Below, one piece after another: positions 48,590-61,020 of a stretch of DNA of 64,000 nt. Position 1 is the stretch's first letter. The number at the start of each line of letters is the position of its first letter. A program made the translations under genes and the position numbers. Source of the stretch: Strigops habroptila (taxonomy: Eukaryota > Chordata > Aves > Psittaciformes > Psittacidae); NCBI RefSeq assembly GCF_004027225.2, contig NC_044282.2:49506576-49570575 (forward strand), read 5' to 3'. The notes beneath the pieces are model-generated. The model searched no databases and was not told the DNA's origin. It saw nothing but the letters and a program-made list of their open reading frames with translations.

Positions 48590-49118
48590 GCTTAAAGAGT
48601 CCTACTGTATGCAGTTCTGGTGTCCTCAACGTAAGATGGACACAGAGCTGCTGGAGCAAGTCCAGAGGAGGGCCACGAGGATGATAAGAGGGCTGGAGCA
48701 CCTCCCGTATGAAGACAGGCTGAGGAAGTTGGGGCTGTTCAGCCTGGAGAAGAGAAGGCTGCCTGGAGACCTCATAGCAGCCTTCCAGTATCTGAAGGGG
48801 GCCTAAAAGGATGCTGGGGAGGGACTCTTCATCAGGGACCGTAGTGGTAGGACAAGGGGTAATAGGTTTAAACTTAAACAGGGGAAGTTCAGGTTACATA
48901 TAAGGAAGAAGTTCTTTACTGTGAAGGTGGTGAGGCACTGGAACAGGTTGCCCAAAGAAGCGGTAAATGCTCCATCCCTGGAAGTGTCCAAGGCCAGGCT
49001 GGACAGAGCCTTGAGTGACATGGTCTAGGGTGAGGTGTCCCTGCCCATGGCAGGGGGGTTGGAACTAGATGATCTTAAGGTCCTTTCCAACCCTAACCAT
49101 TCTATGACTCTATGTGAC
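48590..49118 (+). mobile_element. CR1 LINE 3' end, relatively young
   Basis: The plus strand encodes the CR1 ORF2 end: '[11 protein letters not shown]' (48602-48634), '[20 protein letters not shown]', '[15 protein letters not shown]', then TAA at 48804-48806, which truncates the frame relative to the 8.1-kb copy. The untranslated block CCCTGCCCATGGCAGG and the ATTCTATGACTCTATG tail follow. LTR E begins exactly in this tail. Confidence 0.92.
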
Positions 49119-49737
49119 TGTCCTGGGTTCAGCTGTAACAGTTATTTTTCTCCTTCTTAGTAGCTGGTGCAGTGCAGTGTTTTCGACTTTAGTCTGAGAA
49201 CAGTACTGGTAACACACTGATGTTTTAGTTGTTGCTCAGCAGTGCTTACCCCAGTCAAGGACTTTTCAGTCCCTCATGCTGGAAGGGCACAAGAAGCCAG
49301 GAGGAAGCAGAGACAGGACACCTGACCCAAACTAGCCAAATGGGTATTCCATACCATGACACATCATGCCCAGTATATAAACTGGGGGGAGTTACCCGGA
49401 AGGCCCAGATCACTGCTCGGGTCAGGCTGGGTATCGGTCGGCGGGTGGTGTGCAATTGTATTGTGCATTCCTTGTGTTTATTGTTGTTTTTATTTCCTTC
49501 CCGTTTGAGTTTTATATTCTCTCCCCTTGTTATTTCTCTTATCATTATTATTATTAGTGGTAGTAGTAGTAGTTTTGTATTATACTTTAGTTATTGGGCT
49601 GTTCTTATCTCAACCTATGGGGTTTACATTCTTTTGATTCTCCTCCCCACCCCGCCAAGAGCTGTGGGGGGAAGAAGAAGGGGAGTGAGCAAGGGGCTGT
49701 GTGGTTCCAAGTTACCAGCGGGGCTTAAACCACAACA
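49119..49737 (+). mobile_element. ERV-L-like solo LTR, full length, forward (LTR 'E')
   Basis: TGTCCTGGGTTCAGCTG to CTTAAACCACAACA, 619 bases. It has the family blocks, a TATA box at about 49373-49381 (TATATAAAC), and ATT/AGT microsatellite-like DNA at 49540-49575. Flanking pentamers GTGAC (left) and GTAAC (right) form an imperfect 5-bp target duplication, as expected of ERV-L/class III. It lies at the very end of a CR1 tail. Confidence 0.9.
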
Positions 49738-50609
49738 GTAACTGCAGAGGATGTGGCTGTGCTGGAGCCCACCTTTGCACCAAAATGTGCATAACCTTAA
49801 GAATATAAACTTTCAGTACAGCACCTTTTTTTTCTCTTCAGATCTTTTCAAAGGCTCAGGGACCCTACAGGACAGCTTTGAAACAATTGTTGAATTTGTT
49901 TCTTGCTTTTATCCTGTCAAATACTTTTTACTTTCTTTTTGTGAGAAGTGAACTCTTAAAAAAAAAAGGATAATAGTAATTTTTCTATTTATACTGTACA
50001 TCAGTTTTTCTTCTGTGACTTTGTCTAATCTTTTTTGTCTAGTATCTAGTATGTGTCGTTTAACCTCTTTTTTTTTTTTTTTATTCTAAACCTGTCAGCG
50101 TTATTTTCGTGTGAAATTGCGTAGGTTTTTTATCAGGTGAAGCAAATAATCATATCTATTCACCTTCTCTGTGACACTCATAATTTTCACATCTTTTATA
50201 GAATCTCAGTTGTGTCTTTTCAAGGTTATAGAGTCCCAGTCCATTTACTCATTCATCATACCAAACCTAGTCCATTACTTTGATAATTCTTGTTGCCCTT
50301 TTCTGTCTTTCTTCTTCTACTGTACTTTTTAGGTAGATGGTCCAGATAGGTTCTAGAAATGTGCACGAGAAAGGCAGACAATAGATTCATACAAAAATAT
50401 ATTTTTTTCTTCCTTCAAGTCAATGATGACATTTAGTTTGCTTTTTTGACCACTATGAAATGCTAATGCAATGTTTTGATACATTTTAACAAAAAAAAAA
50501 AAAATCATTATTGTCCATAAATCAAACAAAAAACCAATATAATATTTTCTATAACTTAGAGACTGCCGACTGTGTGGGAGGGATTAAAGTGGGCCACAGT
50601 ATACATGTA
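49738..50609. other. AT-rich non-coding DNA, no gene seen
   Basis: It contains T-runs (for example 50069-50083) and a poly-A run (50493-50506). No gene recognised. Confidence 0.5.
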
Positions 50610-51216
50610 TGTCATGGTTTAAACCCAGCTGGCAACTAAGCACCACACAGCCTCTTGCTCACTACCCCCAACTTCTTAGGGGGATGGGAAGGAGAGTTGG
50701 GGAAAAAAAAAAATAAATAAAAAAAAAATGAAAGGTAAAATCTGTGAATTGAGGTAAGGACAGTTTAATAACTGAAATAAAGTAAAATATAATGCAACAT
50801 TATGATGATGATAATAAAACAGAAAAGAGAGAGAGAGGAACAGAACAACCAACCAACCCCAAGCGACGCACAATACAATTGCTCACCGCTGACTGACTGA
50901 TATCCAGCCTGTCCCTGAGCACCAGCCACTGGTTACCACCAGTTTATATACGGGGCATGATGTGCTGTGGTATGGAATACCTCTTTGGCTAGTTTGGGTC
51001 AGGTGTCCTGTCTCTGCTTCCTTCAGCTTCCCGTGCCCCTCCTCATTGGCTGAGCATGAGAGACTGAAAAGTCCTTGATCAGGGTAAGCATTACTCAGCA
51101 ACAACGAAAACATCGGTGTCTTACCAACGTCATTCTCAGACTAAATCCAAACCACACAGTTAACTGTACAAGCTACTAGGAAGAAAATTAACTCTGTTCC
51201 AGCTGAAACCAGGACA
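50610..51216 (-). mobile_element. ERV-L-like solo LTR, full length, reverse (LTR 'F')
   Basis: On the minus strand it runs from TGTCCTGGTTTCAGCTGGAA (51216) to GGTTTAAACCATGACA (50610), 607 bases. TATA box GTATATAAACTGG is at plus-strand 50940-50953. The A/T and GA-rich internal microsatellite is at 50700-50840. Flanking pentamers ATGTA and ATATA match at four of five positions. It is closest in its U3 wording to LTR D. Confidence 0.9.
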
Positions 51217-52689
51217 ATATATACATTCGATATCATTGCCCCAGACTGCTTTCATAGCTGATTTAAAATGTAGATTTTGCTGGGGCATGATTGATCCCAC
51301 CTACTTAGACATGGACTTTATGATCACAAGAATCCTGCACAGGCTGTATCTATTTCTCCCTGTACAGGGACTGCAGTGACTCTGGACAATGAGCTCTGAC
51401 GCAGACATCTGCTGTAGTTAGACACATCTTATGGCAAGTCTCACTGCAACGTTCAGCACCAGAAATACACTTTTGATTTCTGTTTTGGTCTTGTTTTGCC
51501 CCTGAAGTTTCTTATTTGTTTCTTTTGGGCCCCAAACTCTCACTTTATTGAATTTCTGCAATGCTAGACTAAATTGTTGATTTCTGTAATTAATTAACCA
51601 GCAAAATTTCCTTGTTTATCCATAATTTCGAGGGGGGGGGTGGGGGTGGGGTGGGAGCAGCAACAGAATACTGGCAGTGACACAATAAAGAAATTTATAA
51701 AATTTCCTATATCATTTATAACACATTATGGTCACCTAAAGTAGGAGAAGCAGTATTTAAAAAAAAAACAAACCACCAACCAAACAAACAAAATCTCAAA
51801 GGCTTAAAAAAATTAAGTGTTAAGCAGTTTTTTCAAAAGATACAGCTTACTTTCTTCCCATCATATGCTTTAGATCCTGTAAACACTCTTGATGGAAATA
51901 AATTCTGTCTGACTCTAAATATGATACAGCTTACAGTTTACAAAGTTCATTAGTAATTCATGGGACACAGGAAATTTAACTCTGGACCTACAAAACCTAC
52001 AATTCTATTCAGTTAGATTATATGAAGCACAGAAAATGGACTATGTTAAATATTTTAATTAAAATGTATTTGGAACCTTATCTCTTTTGAATTTAAACAC
52101 GTTTGACAACTTTAAGGATTTTCTGTGTGAAAATGACAGCTTTTAGTTTCCGTTATTCTCCATGTGTGCCGTGTTTGGAGGTCAGACAAGAGAATTTAGC
52201 ACTTGAGTGAAATTATCACTTGCACTGGCAGCTGGAAGGATGCAACAAAGTGCAGTGACATTTACAAATCTTTTGATTGCCAGGGATGATTAGATGCCCT
52301 GGTTAGTCAGAAAAGTGCTTATTGTTTCTTTGCAGCAACTGTAAAAGAGTCAGTCATCAGATTATATATGCTCAGTAGAAAAGGGTACAATAAAGATGAA
52401 TTATCTAGCCCAGAAATATTACAAATGAAATCTCAGGCACTAACTTGCTTGACCTGGTTTTTCAATGCTTGAAACCATAAGCAGAACTTATATTACCAAA
52501 GTGATAATGAAACGGTACAGTACCAGTTTTCTAGAAATTTTATCAAACACCACTCAAAGGAGATCAAACCTCATGAATTAATGATAAAGCTTTGTTTCAA
52601 ATTTAGGTACATGTACAGGATTTATCTCTCCATAACTTAGCCACTTAAGGTGAGGTGTCTAGCCTACACCAGTGATCTAGGTTCCTTCC
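51217..52689. other. Non-coding DNA, no gene seen
   Basis: Contains a G-run cluster (51632-51657) and an A/C-rich tract (51760-51792). No gene recognised. Confidence 0.5.
51632..51657 (+). repeat. G-run cluster, quadruplex-capable
   Basis: Runs of nine, five, four and three G separated by single T bases (plus GTGGG). This satisfies the four-run rule for an intramolecular G-quadruplex on the plus strand. Confidence 0.8.
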
Positions 52690-53850
52690 ACAGCGTATGG
52701 TTTACTCCCTGAAGAGTCTGTGCCCTTCCATGGCTCCATTCCAGTTGTACAAGACACCCCACTACTTTTCCATGACCCTAGTAAGGCTACTACTCTGCAG
52801 TTTCATGTGCATTTCTGATTCTCCCCATTTGGCTCCCATTCTGCTTTCTTTCACATACCAGCACGTGACGTGTGCAGTCACACTGCTTTCTCACCAGAAG
52901 TATGAGAGAATACTCCACCACACTGCATTCCACTATCCTCCTTCCCTCTGTTCTCCATTTTGGTCTTTGAATTCCCTCCCTCAATGCTTTTTAGTTAACA
53001 TAGTCTTCACTAGATCGGTAAGACTGTTGGTGAAGATGCTGCTACCAATTTTTGTCAAATGGATCCTGTCTTACCCCAGCAATTCACGTTTCTTAAAAAG
53101 GTCTTTGTGATCAAGAAAGCCCATACCCTGCCTGCCACACAACACCACGGTGACCTATGAAGTTGCATCTGCTCCTGCTCGACCTTTCCCTTTCACTGGC
53201 AGGCCCAGGGAATACACAAGTTGGGCTTCCATGCCTTTCATCTTGGCCCATGGAATGCCGCGGTCATTCCTAGCACACTCCAGGTCTCTCTGGACAGCAC
53301 TGTTGGAGTCCTCTTGGATGGGCAGCAATGGGTAATAGTAGGTGACCTGGACGCGTCTTGGCAGTCTCTCAAAACACAGCAGATCTCAGCAACGACCTAT
53401 TACTTTTGCCTGGTGCCACTGTTTCCTGTCCACAAATCAAGCACAGCTGACCTAGAAGCCTGCTGGGCAGTTTTGTCTTTTATAGCTACCACGGTTCTAT
53501 ACCTTGTCAGTGACACCTGCAAATTCAGAAATAACCTTCATGTTGCTGGAAGTCACAAGCTTCCAACTTCCACTGTCATGGGAGTCTGTCTCCATAATAC
53601 CCTCCACACACTCAAGATGGTCCAGAGCAGAAGCACAAGGCCTCCTGGGTGCTCGCTTGTACACATCAACTGCCAAATTCCCATTTACCCACTCCGGCCA
53701 CTATTTAAACACGGAATTATTGAAGAGGTGTTACTTGAAGAGCAAACTGACACAGGCCTTCTCTTCTCTGAATCATGGTCAAGCTCACATTTAATAGCCT
53801 CAAAACATTTTGCTTACTGGGGCGAAAGTTATTTTAAAAGTATCTGAGCT
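52690..53850 (-). pseudogene. Probable CR1 ORF1 remnant (SGNH-esterase region)
   Basis: On the minus strand, around 53350-53150, the translation reads 'YYPLLPIQEDSNSAVQRDLE' then 'KMKGMEAQLVYSLGLPVKGK'. In the CR1 ORF1 esterase domain this is the place of the block after the His-Val-Gly-Thr-Asp motif and the following Val-Phe-Ser-Ser strand (family knowledge). Sequence to the left (lower coordinates) would carry the C-terminal part and is full of stops; sequence to the right would be the N-terminal part. The plus-strand open frames here (52697-53110 and 53221-53847) are antisense shadows. The copy has substitutions in the motif and no intact frame, so it is inactive. Boundaries and the exact CR1 subfamily are uncertain. 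Confidence 0.55.
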
Positions 53851-54835
53851 GTTGGAATAAAGGCCATACCTAACTGTACTGTACCTTGGAGTTTTCTGCT
53901 TGTTTGTCTACAAGGAAGACATTATCTTCTGGCTGACCTGAGAGTTTCAAAGTGTACGATGCTCATCTCAAACTGCAAAACGCAGAGGCATACTCCTCCT
54001 ACCTCACCTCCTCAAATGTGAAATTAATGTACAATAAATGACATATGACAGCAGAAATAGTATTTGTATTAAAATGTTAACACACTTTCTTGTACGTGTT
54101 TCTCCCTCTGATGAAAGAATTACAAGTGTCAATCATATTCCTAAATGCATAAATAGAACCTAGTATCTAAGACAGACAGAAAGGATGCATTACAACTGTT
54201 TTATAGTTTTCTTAGAAATGTTTTCTTTTTTCAAAAGATTACAAGCTGCTTTTATGTTGCGAGACTGGGTGGTACCATCTGCCTCCTGCATGTATGTGTT
54301 CTTACTATTTTGCACTCATGGGCATTTTACAGCAGCAGCTCTGCAATTAGATGAGACTTAGTGAGTTGTCCAGTTTTTAAAGAACTAGTTTTGTAGAAAG
54401 CAACACACCAATTGCCCCTATGTTCAGATGTTTTGTGCAGATGCTACGCTGTTTTCTAGGAGGATAAATAAAAAGCCCCAGTCTGAGGGCATACGTATTC
54501 ATAGCTTAAAGACCAGGATTAAGTCTCCTCTACCCTTGCATAACTAGTTCTGAAAGTTATTTTGAACTTTTCTTTCTCAGATTGCTTCAGTTCAAACAAA
54601 AACTATTAGCATGAGGATGCTCAGAATTCTTGATGTCCTGAGACTATCTTTCTAAAATTTAACATTATCCATGAATGACTTCCTTGACTGTGATGAACAG
54701 GTCCTGTTTTCATGAACATTAGGTAACATTAAATAATGAAAAACAAATGAGGCCAAGAACCTGAATAAAAGAAACCTGTCAAATTAATATGCTTCATCCT
54801 TCTGAGTTTCTGTGACTATTCTGTTTTTATGTTGG
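53851..54835. other. Non-coding DNA, no gene seen
   Basis: Nothing recognised. Confidence 0.5.
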
Positions 54836-55505
54836 AGGTGAGGGGAGATCATGAGGAGAGAGCAGGGCCGGCCATGAGGGAAAATCATGAAGGGAGAGGT
54901 GGGGAGGTCCAGAGGGAAGATTGTGCGGGGACAGGAGAGGTGGCCATGAGGGAAGAGGTGGGGCGGTCATGAGGTATGAGGGGAGATCGTGCGGGGATAG
55001 TAGAGGCAGTCATGAGGTGCGAGGTGAGATCGTGAGGGGACAGGAGGGGGAGCCATGAGAGGTGAGGGCAGATTGTGATGGGAGAGCAGGGGCAGCCATG
55101 AAGGAAGATCATGAGGGGAGAGGTTAGGCAGTCATGAGGGGGGATCATGATGGGACAGGAGGGGCAGCCATGAAGGGAAATCATGAGGGGACAGGAGGAT
55201 GGCCATGAGAGGTGAGGGGAAATCGTGAGGGGACAGGAGGGTGGCCATGAGGGGTGAGGAGAGATTGTGAGGGGAAAGCGAGGGCGGCCATGAGGGAAGA
55301 TCATGAGAGGAGAGATAGGGTGACCATGAGGGGTGAGGGGAGATTGTGAGGGGAGAGCAGGGGCAGCCATGGGCTGAGGGGTGGCCATGAGTGGTAGTGG
55401 CCATGAGTGGTAGTGGCAGCAGCTATATAGTGTGGGCCACTACAAGGGGGCAGATGAGGGATGGCTGTGACTGGAGATCATGAGAAGCAGCCATGAGAGG
55501 AGATC
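54836..55505. repeat. Purine-rich minisatellite (about 33-45 bp units)
   Basis: About 670 bases of imperfect units built from GGCCATGAGGGG, TGAGGGGAGAT and TGTGAGGGGACAGGAGG modules. The plus strand is almost all G and A with very few pyrimidines. A clear unit length is 42 bases near 55210-55270, with shorter variants elsewhere. Because many units are multiples of three, long minus-strand frames arise (54885-55388), rich in Pro, Ser and His, which are repeat artefacts. Unit divergence suggests an array no longer homogenising strongly. Confidence 0.9.
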
Positions 55506-55509
55506 AGTT

Positions 55510-55608
55510 TGCCCTTAGTGACATGGTTTAGTGGTGGGCTTGACAGTCCTGGGGTAACGGTTGGGCTCGATGATCTTGACGGTCTTTTCCATCCTAGTTG
55601 ATTCTATG
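55510..55608 (+). mobile_element. CR1 LINE 3' terminal fragment
   Basis: GACATGGTTTAGTGGTGGGC, then 'GGTTGGGCTCGATGATCTTG', 'GGTCTTTTCCATCC' and GATTCTATGATTG form the last 100 bases of a CR1 subfamily different from the other copies. It abuts the minisatellite. Confidence 0.85.
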
Positions 55609-58600
55609 ATTGGGCCCTAATAGATCTACTCCCGTATACATTCATTCATTAGTTCAAACATATATACTTTAACCAAGTACTGAACACTATTCTGTTGACC
55701 TATTCGGTATAGGATTATGTTTCTTCAGAAATGGATTAGTGAAGGTCACACTTCATATGAATGGCAGGTACCATATAAAATGTACGGTTATCTTCATTCT
55801 TATTTATAGCTAGGGGACACAGTTAAATTAAGTCTTGCCCACAATGAAGAACTAAGATTCTGCAGTATAACTAAATCCCAGTCCTTTTAACTGGAGGCCT
55901 TGTAGCTGTTGTCTTAATGTAGAAATTGACTGGTGACCAGAGAAGGAAATGAAGTATCTCTGAGAATCAGGACAAGAGGTCTGATTGACTGACTGATTGA
56001 ACATTTAGGACTTTATCTTTCTTAACACAGAAAAACTTGAGAAGTGTTGATGGTACACTGATTTAGACACTAGTAAATAAAATTTACTGATTAACTAATT
56101 AATTTTAATGATAGCCTTTTTTTTAATAAGCCTTTACATTATATAATTTTAGAAGTTGCCTCTAACCTCCTCTTAGTCGATTGAGAGTATGATTTTCAAT
56201 CTGATCCCAGATATCCACTGTCAAGCAATTAATGTAGCTCTTTACATAAATTTTAAAATGTAACATGAGAAAATAACATTATTTCTATCCATCTGGATGT
56301 ATGTAAAAACTAAGGCATGGCAACTAAGGCATGTCACAAAACAACCAAAGATTTCATTCCTTTTGACACGTATTCCATGCTTTTTTCTTGATCCTCTTAG
56401 AAGTTCATTTCTGTTTTATTACCCTCAACCTGTTATCACTATTTTGGAAATAATACTTGTGATTTATCACCAGACCAGTAGGATTTACCAATTAACCTGT
56501 CCTTTTGCTCTTTGCTATTGGGAAATAATCCAAAAACAGGTTTGTTTTTAATCGTGGAAAAGCATGTATTTCTAAAAGTCAAGACAAGAGAATCTTAACT
56601 TAGGAGACTGGTCGTAATTAAAAAAATTTGGACCAATATTTAAGTGGGACAGCATAATTCTTATGACATTAAAAGATAAACGCAATACAATTTTATTTTT
56701 TTTTTTTTTTGAAAGACAGAAGATGACAAGGAAGTCCCACACTGACTGAATTTAATGGAAATTCTGAAAACAATGTACGTTTCACTCTTCCTAGCTTTTT
56801 CCACTTTAATCTTTTATTTTGTAACATGTGAGAAGTTAATCATGACAGAGGTTCAAAACCATTTCATTACAATTTAAGTATAATGCATGAGATAGTGTTA
56901 TAATTTCGCCAATTTCTTTGAAAGAGGTCTCTCTTAAGAGACATTACGTGCACCAATACAAAAAAAACCCACCAAACCCCAAAAAAACCCACAAACAAAC
57001 AAACAAACAAAAAAAAAAAAACTAACAACAACAAAAAAAAAACCCAACCCCCAAAAAAACAGAATCACAACAGCAATAAGAGAAGTGTTTTTTCCTTTTT
57101 TTTTATTTCTGTTTGCTTTGGATTTGGCTGTTTTGTTGTAGGTTTGTATGTTGGTTTTCTTTTTTAATCAGAAGTACAAGTCTTAATTAAGGTATAAATT
57201 GCAGGCTTTGGGGGTTTTTGTTTGTTTTAACAAATAGATTTAAAAGTGCATAGGCATTAAGACAGGTGACATTCTAGTGGGTTTTTTCTCTGCTTGAGAA
57301 AATAATTGTTTCAGTGAAGCATTCTGAACTTCCTTAACTTCTTTGCACTTTTCCACTTAATGACAGCTTTCTACTGCAGTTAACCTTAAAATAATCTCTT
57401 CCTGTCAATACTTGTGGTCAACTTGGACAAGCTAGGTGCTGTTAGTATTTGAGCCATAAAAGCCCTTGTCATATAAAGCCAGAACTGTACATTTTACGTT
57501 TGTATTCACACAGTTAAAACACCAGCTGCTCACTGCTGGAGGCAATATATAGTTTATTTCTCTTTCAATCATGATCCCAGGCACTTCTTAGGAAGGCAGC
57601 TTGAAGAATGATGGCCATTAATACAAATTTGAAGTCAGAGAAAAGATTAACACAGAAAATTTCCATGCTTGTGCCAGCAAACATTGACAAACCCCTGTGA
57701 TTTAAAATACCTCCCTGACAGTTTTGATTATAATTAAATCACAGACATACGGGAAGCAAATAACTGAATGTCATTTGAGCTGTCTGAGTAGCAAAGAGAA
57801 GTTTTAGAAGCAAAGAAATGGGGAACTTGTTTCTTATTAAATGTCACTTCTCTTGTTTGTTCCCTGTTCTTTGCTTTGGTAACTGATCCAGCAGAGTAAC
57901 CAATATTTATTGATAATATTTACTGATGTGAGAAGAGATTCTGACTGCTTACAAAAGGATTTGTATTTAATTTGTAGCCCAGAATTATAGCCAATTATAT
58001 TTTTTGGGAAGATACTCAGGACTTTAGAGAAACAGGACCTGTTTATCAGATTGGAATACCTTCTGGACTGCTTCTTTGATCAGCATTTTCTTGAAAACAA
58101 TCTCTTTGTTACAGATGTATATAACAGCAAGTATACGGTCCAATTGCCTTTGTTTATAAAGTGTCATTATTGATTCAGTTCTGAAGAGATTTAAAGTATG
58201 TAGCAATGAATAAGATGGCTGTGCTGATGACTATAGATATTAAGAAGAATCAATATCTGTTTTAAAAACATTGAAGTGTCTATATAATCTGTTATTTTTA
58301 TTTTCTGTATTACCTTTTATCATTCTATACATGAACCAAATGCAAGCCTCAGGTGAATTATTTTGCCTCCAGTGAGATTTTTCCAGTTCTTTGAAATGCA
58401 CAGGTTAACTCTAAGTTATGTTTACCAACGGCTTAAATAGCTGCTTAATCTAAACTGCATCTTAGAATTATCTAATATTTATTTTTTCAAGCACCTAACA
58501 ACTAAAACTAAACCCCTGACCTTGCCAATAACACAAGAAAAACACTCCTATATATACAATGTATATACTTGAAATATTATGCTTGTTACTTCCCTTCAAA

Positions 58601-60696
58601 ATTTTTGAGATTATGAATTTTTGAACTTTAATGTTCTACCAATGTGTTTTCATAAATGTCACGCTATCTGTAGTTCTACTTGATAATTTATATGAAAATT
58701 TTAATGCAATAATACTGAAATAAGCAAGAAGGGTCATTGAAACTTAAAACACAGAAATAAAATAATGCACTTTAATCTTAAAATTCTTTAAACACATTGT
58801 TAGAATAACCCCAAAGGAAACTTAAAAAGGTAGAGGAAAAAAATGGAATTCTGTACCTAAAGGTAATGCAAGAAGAGTAGAACATTCAAGTAAGCAGGCT
58901 GTCGAAGTGATTTGCTGTCTAGATGATTTGCTTTGGGTATGCAAATTAATTGCATCCACAAATTCAGAACAGTATGTTTCTGAAAAGTCTCATGATGATT
59001 GTTTAATTTCGGAGTCTTCATTATGTAAAGGCAAATAAAAAAAACCTCTGGAAAATTATTACGAAAAATGGGAAACTGATATTATGAAAGAAGATTCAAA
59101 ATAAATTAAATAATCACAGTCTCTTTAATAGGCCTCTGGAGAGAAAGGGAAACCTGGACTAGATGAGCACAGTCAGTGCAATAGTGCAAACAAAATTTAG
59201 TTTTGCTGCCCTGAGGGTGAGCTACAAGGTAGTCTTCATCCCTGGCCACGGAAAAATTTAGTTTGTGCTAATGACAAAATGGATTCCAGGTAAAATAAAG
59301 GAGAGGAAAGCAAAAAAGTTAAGGAGGGACTAAGACCCTCTTAAGGCATGGGAATGCCTCAAGGATGGATAGAATTGTGGATTCGCTCAAGTGGACCAAG
59401 AGGTACCAAAGGCAGTTAGAGCTGTGGCAGGGAAATAAAGTATGAAATCTTTCCAAAAAGCATGAACACAACAGAGTCAGATGAGCTGTTTAGGAGAACA
59501 AGTAGATGGAACAGTGCAACTTGATGAGTGGCAAGTAATTCAGAGAGAGAATATTTAGACTGAATTTTAAGACTGAGCATGTGCTGGGAAAAGAAGTTTG
59601 ATTTAGGATAGAAAGATAATCTTGAGGCTAGATTCTCACTACCACTGTAGTCTAAAAGCTGATATTTCAATATTTAGCTATTTTAAATGTCATATTTTAA
59701 GTACACTTAGAAATGCTTTTCTGATGTCCACTCAATGATAAGAGTGAAGCTAAGAACCAAATTTTGTCTGCTTCCATGTGGGAGGTTAAATTGCTGGATC
59801 AAGTTGCATCAAAGTTGAGACAAACTAGTTACCATAATTTAGCATTGCAATAGCTACTGCACACTTTTTACCTCCAATGAAAAACCAGGGATCTAACACC
59901 TTGAAGTAAGTATAGAGTAAAAGCAGACACATTGGTAGTGACCACAGAGCACCTGACAAGTTTGAACGCATATTTCAGCTCCATATGAAGCAGTTGCACA
60001 TATATCCACACCACTATATATTATCAGCAGGTCCAGTCCAATGGTTACCATTCTTTCAAGACGTCCTTCAGCATGTAACCCAAAATTCTAAGATCTGACA
60101 GAAGCATTATTAACATTTAACTTATCTGGGAAACAAAAAAGTAACAACATCTTCCTAAGTCTTCCTCATTCTTACTGTTACCCAAAATTGTTTTTTTAAA
60201 CCTCACTGTATTGTAGGATTATTCTAATCCTACTTTCATTATAGTAAAACTAGTTCGTACTGTCCCTTATATTCTGCTGTGCTCAGCTTTTGTTTTCTGT
60301 GTACTATCCACTTAATTTCTATCATCCTGCCTGTCCAGATAAGTCATCCAACAATTTGATATTGACTCAAACCATTACTGAGGTAATACACTGCAGCATG
60401 CATTCTTTTGCAGTTTTTTGCCTATTTAATCTTGTATGAAAGAAGCCAAAATTAGAGTATGACAGATACAAAAAGATGCTATATCAGACTGGAAAAATAG
60501 ATAACTCTAAATATGAGTAAGCAAACTGTTGACTTTTTTGGTGTGGCTGTTTTACTGATAGGAATAAATCGAACACTTCTGTCAACCTGCAGTTTTGAAT
60601 GTAGGCATTCTGATGATTTTCCCTAGTAACATTAAGGCTGGACTCAAATCATATAGCATAAATCAGGAGGAAAAAATTGCTTCTTGATTTGTATAT
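55609..60696. other. AT-rich non-coding DNA, no gene seen
   Basis: About 5 kb without a supported gene. Segment 55805-55905 ('GGGGACACAGTTAAATTAAG...CCCAGTCC') faintly resembles an ancient MIR/L2-like repeat. A/C-rich DNA at 56957-57061 is listed separately. Confidence 0.5.
56957..57061. repeat. A/C-rich low-complexity tract
   Basis: About 100 bases of AAACCC, AAAC and AACAACA units, nearly devoid of G and T on the plus strand. Confidence 0.85.
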
Positions 60697-60739
60697 TGTC
60701 ATAAATGGTGACCACAACGGATCATAATCCAATTAAAAT

Positions 60740-60745
60740 TTTATT
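60740..60745 (-). terminator. LTR poly(A) signal AATAAA
   Basis: The minus strand reads TTAATAAAATTT. Placed about 45 bases before the inferred LTR end, it would define the R/U5 3' end of viral transcripts. Confidence 0.6.
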
Positions 60746-61020
60746 AATTATAGCAAGTAGAATATGAGCAAAAACAGCGCTGGACGACAGGGGAGTCTGC
60801 GCTCCGCCACTGCCGTGCTGAGCAGTTCAAACAGTCCCTTTTCATACATCTTTACTTCCGTGTTCATGAAGTAGTGGAGGTACTCTGCGCATGCTTCAGT
60901 TGTTGTTAGGGGGTCGTTTTCTACCTCCTGGTGGTCGTTGAGGCCGAAGTAAGAAGTCTTCCTCCTTTATCCCATAGTTGACCCCTCATTCACATGTCCT
61001 TATCTGGGGTTGTTTGTCCT

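Noticed and set aside
53221..53847. 208-codon plus-strand open frame
   Set aside because: It is antisense to a probable CR1 ORF1 remnant. The recognisable reading is on the minus strand.
54885..55388. Long Pro/Ser/His-rich minus-strand frame
   Set aside because: It is generated by minisatellite units that are multiples of three. The repetition and composition are not those of a gene.
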